Assembly: GCA_009840355.1 (NCBI GenBank) | Contig: VXNZ01000003.1 | Location: forward strand, 25,970 to 89,969 | DNA length: 64,000 nucleotides | From: Chloroflexota bacterium | Lineage (GTDB): Bacteria > Chloroflexota > Dehalococcoidia > Lucifugimonadales > JADFKI01 | Direction: 5' to 3' | Shown here: positions 17,941 to 26,416 of the stretch, one piece after another | Layout of the letters: every line of letters starts with the position of its first letter | Position numbering within the stretch: the first letter of the stretch is position 1 | Program-made: the position numbers and the translations under genes | The notes under the pieces: model-generated | Told to the model about the DNA's origin: nothing | Databases searched by the model: none | The model's input: the letters and a program-made list of their open reading frames with translations, nothing else

Positions 17941-18115
17941 TGTGTCGGCTCGCCTCAGGCGTCCTAAGTCCTCTACCGCTACGGCATCTGCGTTCGCGAA
18001 TCTATCCTGCGACTCGTCGTCTATGCCGCCGGTGCCTTGCGCCTGAACGCCTCGCGGAACTCCGCGTTCTCGCGGGCGGGCGCAGCAGGTCGTCGATTGT
18101 CTCTATGGTCGTCAT
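17941..18115 (-). pseudogene. Frameshifted relic of an MTTIETIDDLLR-type protein
   Basis: Reading from ATG at 18115 gives MTTIETIDDLLRP. After a one-base shift the next frame gives ARENAEFREAFRRKAPAA and a stop, and then, in another frame, DRFANADAVAVEDLGRLRR. These pieces look like the N-terminal and coiled-coil regions of a protein family with many paralogues in Chloroflexota-type genomes (from memory, unverified). A GAGGCG leader precedes the start, as at 12.5 kb. The rest of the gene is missing. Confidence 0.45.
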
Positions 18116-18411
18116 AACTTCGCCTCACTGCCACTTATCTGAGTGAAATCGTCTCGTATATTGGTATCCCAGTTGGATATGCTGTATCTTAGCGTGGTGG
18201 CGATAGCGGCTATTCGCAAGTCCGCTGCCCATAGCATATGGGAATGTTCTTATAGAATATCCATTACACACTGCAATGTGAAGGGCTGATTACACGCGGC
18301 ACTTGTGAAGAAGGCACTGGCTGGAATTGGGGGACGCGACTTGAACATCGGCATTGGCGGGTCTAACATGGGCGCACTGGCACGACCCCGATGACAAGCA
18401 GTGAGGCAGCG

Positions 18412-19857
18412 ATGCGAGACAATCCACGAAACATCCTGTTGGTAGCATTCGACGGCTTGCAGCCCGCGCAGGTTACGCCCGCGCTGACGCCCAATCTGGC
18501 GGCGTTCGTCGCCGAAGGCGTGGCGTTCGACAATCACCATCCTTCTTTTCCGTCGGTAACGCGCTCGAACGCGGCGACTATGACGACGGGATGCTATCCG
18601 GGCAGGCATGGCTTGGCGGCGAATATGCTGGTGATGCGCGACTTCGATCCGCATACGGCGTTCTCCGCGCTCGAACCGACGCTCGCCGAAGTCGCGCGCA
18701 AGACGCCGGTTCTGCTCGCGCCGACACTCGCCGACATAATGTCGCGGCACGGTCTGGAATATGTCGCGGTGGGCACCGGCACTAGCGGAAATGCGTATGT
18801 GCACAATCCCGATGCAGCCACTGCCGGCGGCGCGACGATACATCCGGAGTTCTGCCTGCCCTATCCGCTGCACGAGGACATCATCGCGCGGTTCGGCGAA
18901 TGGCCTCCCGAAGGCGAGACGAACGCTGACAAGCTCGCGCATGCCGTGGACATCACGACCGAGTATGTGCTTACCGAGCGGCAGCCCGCGGTTACATTCG
19001 TCTGGTTCACGGAGCCGGACAAGGCGCAGCACGCGCACGGCGTCGGCGCGAAGATGAGCAACCGCGCACTGCGCGAGACGGACGAGCAGTTCGGCAGGCT
19101 GCTGGAGTGGCTGGACGCCGCCGGTGTGGACACCGATGTGCTGGTCATATCGGATCACGGCTATTCCACTATCATCGACATTGTCGAGATCGAGGCGCTG
19201 CTGCGAGACGCGGGATTTCCGGCGGGGGACGAGCCGGGCGGCGTAACGGTCGCCGGAAACGGCGGCGCGGCGCTGTTCTACGCGCACGACAGGGACGCGG
19301 CGACGGTGGACAGGCTGGCGTCGTGGATGATGCGGCAGGCGTGGTGTGGCGCGCTGGTCGCGTCCGATTCGCTGGGGCAGATAGAAGGCACGCTGCCCGC
19401 GTCGCTGGTCGGCGCAGAGGGCTTGCGCGCGCCCGATCTGGCGGTGTCGTTCCGCTGGGATGACCGTCTGAACGCATCGGGCTATGAGGGCTATGTGTAT
19501 TCCACAGGCGGCGCGGCCGGTCTTGGGCAGCACGGCTCGATGGGACGCTCCGAGATGCGTTGTTCGCTGTTCGCGCGTGGCGGCAGCTTTAAGCGCGGCG
19601 TCCGCATCGATAGCCCGACAGGCAACACCGACCTCGCGCCGACAGTCCTGCACCTGCTCGGCGTCAGCGGCGCCGACACGATGCACGGCAGAGTGCTGAC
19701 GGAATCGCTGGCAGACGGCAAACCCGTCAAGTGGCAGACGACCACGCACCGCGCAAAGCGAGACACCGGCGCAGGCGTGTACAATCAGCACATCACCATA
19801 TCCCATGTGGGCGACACCATCTACTTGGACGAAGGCAATGGCGGTTTGGCGGGGTGA
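18412..19857 (+). CDS. Alkaline phosphatase-fold phosphodiesterase/nucleotide pyrophosphatase
   Basis: About 481 residues of the type I phosphodiesterase/nucleotide pyrophosphatase family. Metal and nucleophile positions are visible: D14 in LLVAFDG, PSVTRSNAATMTTG with the Thr nucleophile, TEPDKAQHAHG (Asp and His ligands), VISDHGYST (Asp-His), and a later GQHGS His. It should hydrolyse phosphodiester or phosphonate-type substrates. No signal peptide is seen, so it is probably cytoplasmic. ATG 18412 follows GAGG with 5-base spacing; ATG 18391 is in frame but has no RBS. Its TGA lies one base before livG, so it seems co-transcribed with the LivGFHM transporter, hinting that the transported compound may be linked to its substrate. 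Confidence 0.85.
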   Translation: MRDNPRNILLVAFDGLQPAQVTPALTPNLAAFVAEGVAFDNHHPSFPSVTRSNAATMTTGCYPGRHGLAANMLVMRDFDPHTAFSALEPTLAEVARKTPVLLAPTLADIMSRHGLEYVAVGTGTSGNAYVHNPDAATAGGATIHPEFCLPYPLHEDIIARFGEWPPEGETNADKLAHAVDITTEYVLTERQPAVTFVWFTEPDKAQHAHGVGAKMSNRALRETDEQFGRLLEWLDAAGVDTDVLVISDHGYSTIIDIVEIEALLRDAGFPAGDEPGGVTVAGNGGAALFYAHDRDAATVDRLASWMMRQAWCGALVASDSLGQIEGTLPASLVGAEGLRAPDLAVSFRWDDRLNASGYEGYVYSTGGAAGLGQHGSMGRSEMRCSLFARGGSFKRGVRIDSPTGNTDLAPTVLHLLGVSGADTMHGRVLTESLADGKPVKWQTTTHRAKRDTGAGVYNQHITISHVGDTIYLDEGNGGLAG

Positions 19858-19858
19858 T

Positions 19859-20752
19859 ATGCAATCAATCGGGCAGACGACACAGGCACAAACGGCAACC
19901 GCGCAGCCCATTCTTGAAGTGCGGGATGTGGTCAAGGATTTTGGCGGTGTGCGTGCGGTTGATCATTGCTCGCTGGATGTGATGTCGGGCACCATTACGG
20001 GGCTAATTGGCCCGAATGGCGCGGGAAAGACTACGCTGTTCAACCTTATCAGCGGCTTTCACAAGCTTACGGCTGGCACGATTACATTTCTTGGCAAGCG
20101 CATTGACGGCATGGAGGCGCATGAGACTTTTCATACTGGGCTTGTTCGCACATTCCAGATACCGCGCGAGTTCAAGTATATGACCGTGCTTGAAAACCTT
20201 ATGCTCGTGCCTGCGAATCAGGCGGGCGAGCGCATCTGGGCGTCGTGGTTTATGCCTTGGCGCATCGGACCGCAGGAACGCGCCATAGAACGGCAAGCGC
20301 TCGAAACGCTGGAGTTTCTGAACCTCGACCATCTGAAGGACGAATATGCGGCGAACCTATCCGGCGGGCAGAAGAAACTGCTCGAGCTTGGCAGGACGCT
20401 TATGGCAAAGCCGAAGATGATCCTGCTGGACGAGCCGAGCGCAGGCGTCAGTCCCGCGCTCACCGAACTGCTGATGGAAGACATACGCCGCACGCAGGAA
20501 GAGACCGGCATAACCATCCTCATCATCGAGCACAATATGCGCGTGGTGATGAGCCTGTGCGATCCGGTAATCGTGATAAGCGAGGGACGGAAGCTGATGG
20601 AAGGCACGCCCGAAGAGGTGCAGCGCAACGAAGAGGTGCTGCGAGCATATCTCGGCTTCAGCGGCGAAGCGAGTGCGGCGGCGGGCGAGAATACGGCGCA
20701 AGAAACAGCGCCGAATGAAGCGGGTCCCGGTGAGACGAAGGCGGGCGCATGA
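19859..20752 (+). CDS. livG: Branched-chain amino acid ABC transporter ATP-binding protein LivG
   Basis: This 297-residue ABC ATPase of the LivG branch has Walker A GPNGAGKTT, signature LSGGQKKLLELGR, Walker B MILLDEPSAG and H-loop IIEHNM. The helical insert (FQIPREFKYMTVLENL) is typical of LivG. ATG 19859 follows GGCGGGG and starts just after the phosphodiesterase stop; an upstream in-frame ATG at 19805 lies inside that gene. The C-terminus carries an extra acidic, Ala/Gly-rich tail. Its stop overlaps livF by ATGA. It powers import through LivH/LivM at the inner face of the membrane. Annotated by family; the substrate may be an amide, amino acid or related compound. Confidence 0.93.
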   Translation: MQSIGQTTQAQTATAQPILEVRDVVKDFGGVRAVDHCSLDVMSGTITGLIGPNGAGKTTLFNLISGFHKLTAGTITFLGKRIDGMEAHETFHTGLVRTFQIPREFKYMTVLENLMLVPANQAGERIWASWFMPWRIGPQERAIERQALETLEFLNLDHLKDEYAANLSGGQKKLLELGRTLMAKPKMILLDEPSAGVSPALTELLMEDIRRTQEETGITILIIEHNMRVVMSLCDPVIVISEGRKLMEGTPEEVQRNEEVLRAYLGFSGEASAAAGENTAQETAPNEAGPGETKAGA

Positions 20753-21456
20753 GCATCCTGAGCGTGGACGGCATATTCGCGGGGTATGGCGAGACCGAGA
20801 TTCTTCACGGCGTTTCGCTGCGTGTTGAGCCGGGCGAGGCGGTTACGATGTTTGGGCCGAACGGCTGCGGCAAGTCAACGCTGATGAAGACGATATTCGG
20901 CTTGCTGACGCCAAGGCAAGGCAGCATCGTATTCGAGAACACGGACATCACGAGCATGCAGACGGATAGGCTCATACGGATGGGAATGTCGTATGTGCCG
21001 CAGGTCGGAAACATATTCCCGTCGCTTACCATCGAAGAAAACTTAGAGATGGGCGCGTTCGCGGACGATACGGACATGCCCGCGCAGATTGCGGCAATGT
21101 ACCGTATGTTCCCGGATTTGCGGCGCAGCAGACGACAGCGCGCGGGCAGTTTGTCCGGAGGTCAGCGGCAGATGCTCGCGTTCGCGCGCGCGATGATGCT
21201 CAAGCCGAGCCTGCTGCTGCTCGATGAGCCTAGCGCGGGATTGTCACCCATTATGGCGCAGCTGATATTCGACAGGCTGCGCGTCATACGCGGCACCGGC
21301 GTGGCGCTACTCATCGTCGAGCACAACATCCGCACGGCGCTGGCAATGTCCGACAGGGGCTATGTGCTCGCGGACGGTGAGAATCGGCTGGACGGCAGCG
21401 CGGCGGGATTGCTGAACAATCCGGACATTGGCAGGCTGTACTTGGGCGGAAAGTGA
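20749..21456 (+). CDS. livF: Branched-chain amino acid ABC transporter ATP-binding protein LivF
   Basis: This 235-residue ATPase of the LivF branch has Walker A GPNGCGKST, signature LSGGQRQMLAFARAM, Walker B LLLLDEPSAGLSP and IVEHNI. The segment SYVPQVGNIFPSLTIEENL is the usual LivF Q-loop region. Its ATG overlaps the livG stop, so the two ATPases are translationally coupled and should form the nucleotide-binding heterodimer. A 50-base spacer containing a dispersed repeat separates it from livH. Confidence 0.93.
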   Translation: MSILSVDGIFAGYGETEILHGVSLRVEPGEAVTMFGPNGCGKSTLMKTIFGLLTPRQGSIVFENTDITSMQTDRLIRMGMSYVPQVGNIFPSLTIEENLEMGAFADDTDMPAQIAAMYRMFPDLRRSRRQRAGSLSGGQRQMLAFARAMMLKPSLLLLDEPSAGLSPIMAQLIFDRLRVIRGTGVALLIVEHNIRTALAMSDRGYVLADGENRLDGSAAGLLNNPDIGRLYLGGK

Positions 21457-21458
21457 AC

Positions 21459-21500
21459 ATACATAGATATACAGGATGCGCAGTATATAGTGGATAGATT
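21459..21500 (+). repeat. Dispersed repeat, GATATACAGGAT family
   Basis: This copy lies between livF and livH and contains the core GATATACAGGAT followed by a looser region. Related copies lie at 23539-23575, 47829-47905, 55570-55587 and 57861-57892, all intergenic. Confidence 0.5.
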
Positions 21501-21506
21501 CGGCTG

Positions 21507-22559
21507 ATGATTGGGCAGGGGATAGGTGTACGAGCTAGGTCGGCGGCGCTGGGCGAATGGGGCTGGTCGGCGGCGCTGGTGTTGCTTTGCGTCGTTGTGT
21601 TCGTGGCGGCGCCGGGCAAGGTTGTCAACGGCATTCTGCTCGGTAGTATGATCGCGCTCGGCGCTATCGGGATCACGCTGATTTACAGCATTCTGCGCTT
21701 CGCGCACATCGCGCACGGCGACTACATGACGCTCGGCGCATACATATCGTTCTTCCTGCTTACGGTCGTGTTCCCTGCAATCGGCATTGTTGGCACGGGC
21801 TTTGGTCCGTTCACATTCGGCTATCCGCTGCTGATTGCGCTGCCTATAACCGTCTTGGTATGCTGCGCCATCGCCATCGGAATTGACAACTCGGTGTATC
21901 AGCCGCTGCGCGCGCGCGGCACCGGGCTTATCACCATAGCGATGGTATCGCTGGGCATCGCTATCGCCCTGCGCGGCGCGATACAGCTGCTCTGGGGCAC
22001 CGGACCGATTCGCCTGCCACGCGAGACACGGTCTTTCTACCACATCGACTTTGAGATAGCCCTACCCACAGGCGGTGCGTTGCCATTCGACATTCGCGTG
22101 CCGCCGGACAATATCTTCCTCGGTCTGACTGCTATCGTGCTGGTCGCCGCGCTGTATCTGTTCCTGAATCGCACGCGCACCGGCAAGGCGATGCGCGCCA
22201 CGGCGGACAACATAGACCTCGCTCGAATTACGGGCATCGACACGACGCGCATCGTTCACTGGACATGGGCAATCGCCGCCGCTTATGCAGCCATAGCCGG
22301 CACGCTTGTTGCGGTGGCGCAGGCGCAGCTGCATCCCAATGCGGGCTGGGCGACGCTGATACCGATGTTCGCGGCGGTGATGTTGGGTGGCGTAGGCAAG
22401 CCTTGGGGTGCGCTCGTGGGCGGGCTGCTCATCGGCGTGTCGATGGAAGTTTCGACCGAGTGGGTTTCGCCTGCGTACAAGCCTGCCGTGTCATTCGCCA
22501 TAATGCTGGTTGTGCTGCTGGTGCGTCCTCGTGGGCTGTTCGGCGACAGGGACGCATAA
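21507..22559 (+). CDS. livH: Branched-chain amino acid ABC transporter permease LivH
   Basis: A 350-residue integral membrane protein of the LivH family with about 8-9 hydrophobic segments: GILLGSMIALGAIGITLIYSI near the start, RFAHIAHGDYM, and the C-terminal signature AVMLGGVGKPWGALVGGLLIG. It forms the transmembrane path with LivM. ATG 21507 is preceded by little RBS, so ATG or TTG alternatives a few codons later are possible. The gene ends two bases before livM. Confidence 0.9.
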   Translation: MIGQGIGVRARSAALGEWGWSAALVLLCVVVFVAAPGKVVNGILLGSMIALGAIGITLIYSILRFAHIAHGDYMTLGAYISFFLLTVVFPAIGIVGTGFGPFTFGYPLLIALPITVLVCCAIAIGIDNSVYQPLRARGTGLITIAMVSLGIAIALRGAIQLLWGTGPIRLPRETRSFYHIDFEIALPTGGALPFDIRVPPDNIFLGLTAIVLVAALYLFLNRTRTGKAMRATADNIDLARITGIDTTRIVHWTWAIAAAYAAIAGTLVAVAQAQLHPNAGWATLIPMFAAVMLGGVGKPWGALVGGLLIGVSMEVSTEWVSPAYKPAVSFAIMLVVLLVRPRGLFGDRDA

Positions 22560-22561
22560 TT

Positions 22562-23527
22562 ATGGACATCATCTACTTCCTCGTGGGCTTCGGCATACTC
22601 GCCGGCATTTACGGCGTGTTCACGCTTGGGCTGAATGTGCACTGGGGGTACACGGGGCTGTTCAACATCGGCGTGGCGGGCTTCTTCGCGCTTGGCGCAT
22701 ACACCGCCGCGCTGCTGACGACCGCTCCGCCATCGCCGGAACTGTTTGAGGACTTCGTCTTCGGCGGCAATCTGGCGAACACGCTCCAGTTAGGTATCGA
22801 CCTGTGGTTCTTCGTCGCGCTGGCATGCGCCGCCATAGTGAGCGGTGTGGTCGCGCTGGTCGTTGGCGCGATAACGTTGCGGCTGCGCGACGACTACCTC
22901 GCCATATCTACGCTCGGCATCGCGGAGAGCGTGCGGCTGATGTTCTTGAACGAGAAGTGGCTGGCGAACGGGTCGCGCGGGCTGTACAACATCCCCAAGT
23001 TCCTCGGAGACCTGGTAACTCCGGAGCAGTACGACCTGCTGTACTTCGCGGTGGTAATCGTCACGCTGGTGGTGCTGTACTTCATCATACAGCGCGCGAT
23101 AAACTCGCCTTGGGGACGAGTGCTGCGCGCCATCCGCGAGGACGAAGAGGCGACGGCGGCAGCGGGCAAGAACGTGTTCCGATTCAAGCTGCAAGCGTTC
23201 ATTCTGGGCGCGGCGGTGATGGGCATAGGCGGCGCGTTGTACGCGCACGGCTTTCGCTATGTGGACCCGGAGGTCTTCGACCCGCTGCTGGCGACATTCA
23301 TCGTTTGGGTGATGCTGATGGTAGGCGGTAGCGGCAACAACCTGGGTGCGTTGCTGGGAGCGTTCGTAGTTTGGGGAATATGGAGCGGCACGCAGTTCCT
23401 GCCGGCGGAAATCAACAATCCAAACCTGCGCTTCTTCCTAATCGGCTTCCTGCTGGTGCTGGTGATAATGCTTCGCCCAAACGGTATCATAGGCGAGCGG
23501 CGGCGCGTGTCGGAAGGCGGGACTTGA
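22562..23527 (+). CDS. livM: Branched-chain amino acid ABC transporter permease LivM
   Basis: A 321-residue membrane permease of the LivM family: GLNVHWGYTGLFNIGVAGFFALGAY-type N-terminus, the loop RLRDDYLAISTLGIAE, the EAA-like AIREDEEATAAAGKN, and C-terminal GNNLGALLGAF. ATG 22562 is chosen because the recognisable LivM sequence begins there; the frame is open 99 codons upstream but overlaps livH in another phase. No periplasmic binding protein follows. The next gene is a NIPSNAP-type protein, so the ligand receptor must be encoded elsewhere. Confidence 0.92.
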   Translation: MDIIYFLVGFGILAGIYGVFTLGLNVHWGYTGLFNIGVAGFFALGAYTAALLTTAPPSPELFEDFVFGGNLANTLQLGIDLWFFVALACAAIVSGVVALVVGAITLRLRDDYLAISTLGIAESVRLMFLNEKWLANGSRGLYNIPKFLGDLVTPEQYDLLYFAVVIVTLVVLYFIIQRAINSPWGRVLRAIREDEEATAAAGKNVFRFKLQAFILGAAVMGIGGALYAHGFRYVDPEVFDPLLATFIVWVMLMVGGSGNNLGALLGAFVVWGIWSGTQFLPAEINNPNLRFFLIGFLLVLVIMLRPNGIIGERRRVSEGGT

Positions 23528-23538
23528 CACGAGACTTA

Positions 23539-23575
23539 ACATCGATATACAGGATGAGTAGGATAAATTTGACTT
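23539..23575 (+). repeat. Dispersed repeat, GATATACAGGAT family
   Basis: The clearest copy: an ATCGATATACAGGATGAG core followed by TAGGATAAAT. It lies between livM and the NIPSNAP gene. Confidence 0.55.
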
Positions 23576-23604
23576 ATGATAAATTGGATTGAAAGAGGTG
23601 TGAA

Positions 23605-23925
23605 ATGATTTACGACATGCGAATTTACGACTTGCAGCCCGGCTCCGTGCCGCAGTATATGAAGGCGGTGGAAGAGGTCGCCATCAAGATACGCGACGAC
23701 TATGGTGTGAAGCTCGCTGGCTGGTACTACACGGACATCGGTCCACTGAACCGCATCGTGCACATCTGGGCGTACGAAGACTACACACACTTCGAGAAGG
23801 CGCGCGACCAGGTGCGCTCCGACCCGCGCTGGGAGGGCGAATACATGCCGCGCGTGCGTGGCTTGGCAATCCGCCAGCAAGACATGATGATGCAGGGCGC
23901 GGACTTCTTCCCGGGGCCGCAATAA
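23605..23925 (+). CDS. NIPSNAP-family protein
   Basis: A 106-residue protein of the NIPSNAP/dimeric alpha-beta barrel type: the N-terminal MIYDMRIYDLQPGSVPQY, the WYYTDIGPLNRIVHIWAYED centre and the DPRWEGEYMP segment are typical. Members are small dimeric cytoplasmic proteins, often beside catabolic genes, with poorly known activity. AGAGGTG precedes ATG 23605. It follows livM by 77 bases and may be in the same transcript. Confidence 0.85.
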   Translation: MIYDMRIYDLQPGSVPQYMKAVEEVAIKIRDDYGVKLAGWYYTDIGPLNRIVHIWAYEDYTHFEKARDQVRSDPRWEGEYMPRVRGLAIRQQDMMMQGADFFPGPQ

Positions 23926-24045
23926 GTGCAGCAGGTCAACCTGAAATTGAGCATGGCATGATGTACTGCCGTCTCAAGTCCCTTCCGCCTGTGGTGATCC
24001 TGTGGGGAAGGGACAAACGACGCCCGACACTAGCGCGCGGACACG

Positions 24046-24948
24046 CTACGACGGCAGGTACTCGCGGTTGACTTTCGCGATGTAGCTGAAGGTGGGGTTG
24101 ACGAATTGGGTGCAGCGGGCTTCTAGCACTTGTCCAAGGAACAGGTACGCCTCGCCGCGTGTGAAGCCGTAGTCGTGCTGCAGCCACAGGATCATCTCGG
24201 ACAGCGCCATGCGGAAGGCGTCCTCGGCTGGGCGCGCCATCGCGGTGGTCATTATGTGCGTGTCGTTGGTGATGCGCGGCCAGGTCATCGCCGCGGGCAG
24301 CGGCACAAGCTCACAGCGTAACCGGACTCTGCCGCCCGTCTCGATGCCGCCTGCGCCGCATATTTCACCGTCGCCCTGTCGCGCGTGCATATCGCCTACA
24401 TGCAGCAGCGCGCCGGGCACGTTTACCGGCAGCCACACGGACGCGCCGGTCGTAACCTCTTGGATGTCGAAGTTGCCACCCCACTCGCCTGCCCACGCAT
24501 TCGTCCAGCGCGTGTGCTTTGGCGCGACTGCGACGCAGCCCAGCATCGGCGCGATGGGAATCTGCAGCGTGTCGTTCCACAAGATATTGCCGTCGCGAAT
24601 CTCCACGACCTTATGATGCCGCCCGATGCCGCTATCGCCCATCCAGCCGGGCATTGCGCTTGTGCTGCCGCGAAAGTTGGTGAAGCCGATGGGATCGACA
24701 TCGATCTCGCCGACATGCACCACGAGCGCCATCCCCGGCTCCGCGCCGTTGACATAGATGCAGCCGCTCGACGGATTGCCACCGCGCAGCAGTTCGCGCA
24801 GACGCTCGCCATCCGGGTGGTCGTCGAGCCACGGACCGCGGTTCATCTGCGTCTCGACCTCGAATTCTTCGCCGGGGTCGACCCACATTGTAGGCGCATT
24901 GTCGGGGCCTGTCTCGAAGTAGAGGATGTCTTTGGTAGCGCGCTGCAT
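24046..24948 (-). CDS. Acetamidase/formamidase family protein
   Basis: A 300-residue member of the FmdA/AmdA family, which hydrolyses short amides to ammonia and a carboxylate in the cytoplasm. Typical segments are GPWLDDHPDGE-like N-terminal text, EPGMALVVHVGEIDVDPIG, the metal-binding VGDMHARQGDGEICGAGGIE core, and the C-terminal WLQHDYGFTRGEAYLFLGQV. The start is supported by AGGAGG eight bases before ATG 24948. It faces away from the peptide transporter at 25.3 kb. With the Liv system upstream it may supply nitrogen from imported amides (inference). Confidence 0.9.
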   Translation of the reverse strand: MQRATKDILYFETGPDNAPTMWVDPGEEFEVETQMNRGPWLDDHPDGERLRELLRGGNPSSGCIYVNGAEPGMALVVHVGEIDVDPIGFTNFRGSTSAMPGWMGDSGIGRHHKVVEIRDGNILWNDTLQIPIAPMLGCVAVAPKHTRWTNAWAGEWGGNFDIQEVTTGASVWLPVNVPGALLHVGDMHARQGDGEICGAGGIETGGRVRLRCELVPLPAAMTWPRITNDTHIMTTAMARPAEDAFRMALSEMILWLQHDYGFTRGEAYLFLGQVLEARCTQFVNPTFSYIAKVNREYLPS

Positions 24949-25278
24949 GGTGTTGCCTCCTTCTCCAAGGATTGTTGATTATGGGTCTTCAGTATATCAG
25001 CAGGGAAGGCGGATTTGACGGGGTGGAAATTGGTCATACGGTTAGACTGTGGTAGCGGGCGTCTTGCGGTTCTCTCTCCCCATCCTAGCCTTCCGCAGTC
25101 AAAGGGAAAGGGATTTCTCGGAATGTCGCGATATTCGGCGGGCAGGCTTGCGTTTTCTATAGTTATTGGCTATAGTTTGCATACCAATTTAGGATAAATT
25201 AGGCGATGTGCCCACTTGCGGCTTTGCGCACCTTTTCGGGCTTGCTGTGGGGCAGAAACTATACAGAGGAGATAGAGC
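24949..25278. other. Divergent intergenic region with a dispersed repeat
   Basis: These 330 bases must hold promoters for the acetamidase (minus) and the oppD-like gene (plus). They contain one copy of the CATCCTAACCTTCCCC repeat at 25077-25115 and an AT-rich stretch at 25150-25200, but no motif pair convincing enough to call. GAGGAG at 25266-25271 is the RBS for ATG 25279. Confidence 0.45.
25077..25115 (+). repeat. Dispersed palindromic repeat, CATCCTAACCTTCCCC family
   Basis: A diverged copy (CCCATCCTAGCCTTCC, then AAAGGGAAAGGGATTT). Six other intergenic copies are in this window. Confidence 0.5.
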
Positions 25279-26322
25279 ATGGCTACAGCGAACGGCTCAA
25301 ATAACGATGTTGTTCTCGAAGTTGACGACCTGAGAACTTATTTCGTTACACGCTGGGGCGTGGTGAAGGCGGTGGACGGCGTAAGCTTCAATCTACGACG
25401 CGGCGAGACTCTCGGCATCGTTGGCGAATCCGGTTCCGGCAAGTCCGTTACTTCGCTCTCCATTATGCGACTGGTTCCCTCGCCTCCGGGGCATATCGTC
25501 GGCGGACGAGTGCTGCTGAACGACGAAGATGTCCTTCAGCTCGACGAGAAGGAGATGGAGCGCATTCGCGGCGACCGTATCGCTATGGTGCTGCAGGACC
25601 CGATGACGGCGCTCAACCCTGTGTTCGACATCGACGACCAGGTGGGCGAGGCGCTGAAGATTCACCGCAGCATGAAGGGCAACGCCCTGCGCGATCAGGT
25701 CATCGACATGCTCCGCAAGGTGCGCATCCCCGCGCCGGAGGTGCGAATTCGCGACTATCCGCACCAGCTTTCCGGCGGCATGCGACAGCGCGTCGTTGGC
25801 GCTATCGGCATTTCCTGCGACCCCGAAGTTCTCATCGCCGACGAGCCGACGACATCGCTCGATGTAACCATTCAGGCGCAGTATCTGCGGCTGCTGAAGG
25901 ACTTGCAGGCAGATACCGGCGTGGCGATTATGTTCATCACACACGACTTCGGCATCGTCGCCAAGATGTGCGACCGCGTTGCGGTGATGTACGCCGGGCG
26001 CATCGTCGAGCACGCCGATGTTCGCACGATTTTCAACAACCCGAAGCACGAGTACACCAAGGCGCTCATCAACTCGGTGCCGAAGCTCGAAGAGAAGACG
26101 GGCCGCTTGGCGCAGATCGAAGGGCAGCCGCCGCTGCTGTACAACCTGCCTCCGGGCGACGCCTTCGCAGAACGGTCGCCGCTGCCTGTGCTCGAAAAGG
26201 ACCTCGAGATTCGCCCCGAGCTGGTTGAAATCGAGCCTGAACATTGGGTGCAGCTCTCCCACTCGTCGGTGGAAGAGTTCGACAAGTACAAGCACTTAGT
26301 CCCCTACGGCGCAGAATACTAG
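25279..26322 (+). CDS. Peptide ABC transporter ATP-binding protein (OppD/DppD-like)
   Basis: A 347-residue peptide/nickel-type ABC ATPase: Walker [19 protein letters not shown], signature [13 protein letters not shown], Walker [14 protein letters not shown] and [22 protein letters not shown]. The C-terminal extension, which in this family includes a Cys-rich iron-sulfur segment, here has no Cys cluster and ends in an EIEPEHWVQ motif. GAGGAG lies 8 bases before ATG 25279. It pairs with the oppF-like gene 94 bases on. The matching permeases and binding protein are on the opposite strand at 28.6-33.2 kb. Confidence 0.92.
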   Translation: MATANGSNNDVVLEVDDLRTYFVTRWGVVKAVDGVSFNLRRGETLGIVGESGSGKSVTSLSIMRLVPSPPGHIVGGRVLLNDEDVLQLDEKEMERIRGDRIAMVLQDPMTALNPVFDIDDQVGEALKIHRSMKGNALRDQVIDMLRKVRIPAPEVRIRDYPHQLSGGMRQRVVGAIGISCDPEVLIADEPTTSLDVTIQAQYLRLLKDLQADTGVAIMFITHDFGIVAKMCDRVAVMYAGRIVEHADVRTIFNNPKHEYTKALINSVPKLEEKTGRLAQIEGQPPLLYNLPPGDAFAERSPLPVLEKDLEIRPELVEIEPEHWVQLSHSSVEEFDKYKHLVPYGAEY

Positions 26323-26416
26323 ACGACAACGCAACCCAAACACTTGGGCAATCTCGGATAACCGCTTTCGCGCTTGAAGCGGGACACATCACATACTACA
26401 AGGCTGGTGTTAAGAC

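Noticed and set aside
18250..19935. A 561-codon open frame on the minus strand
   Set aside because: It is antisense to the phosphodiesterase, whose motifs are clear. Its composition is Arg/Cys-rich and matches no family.
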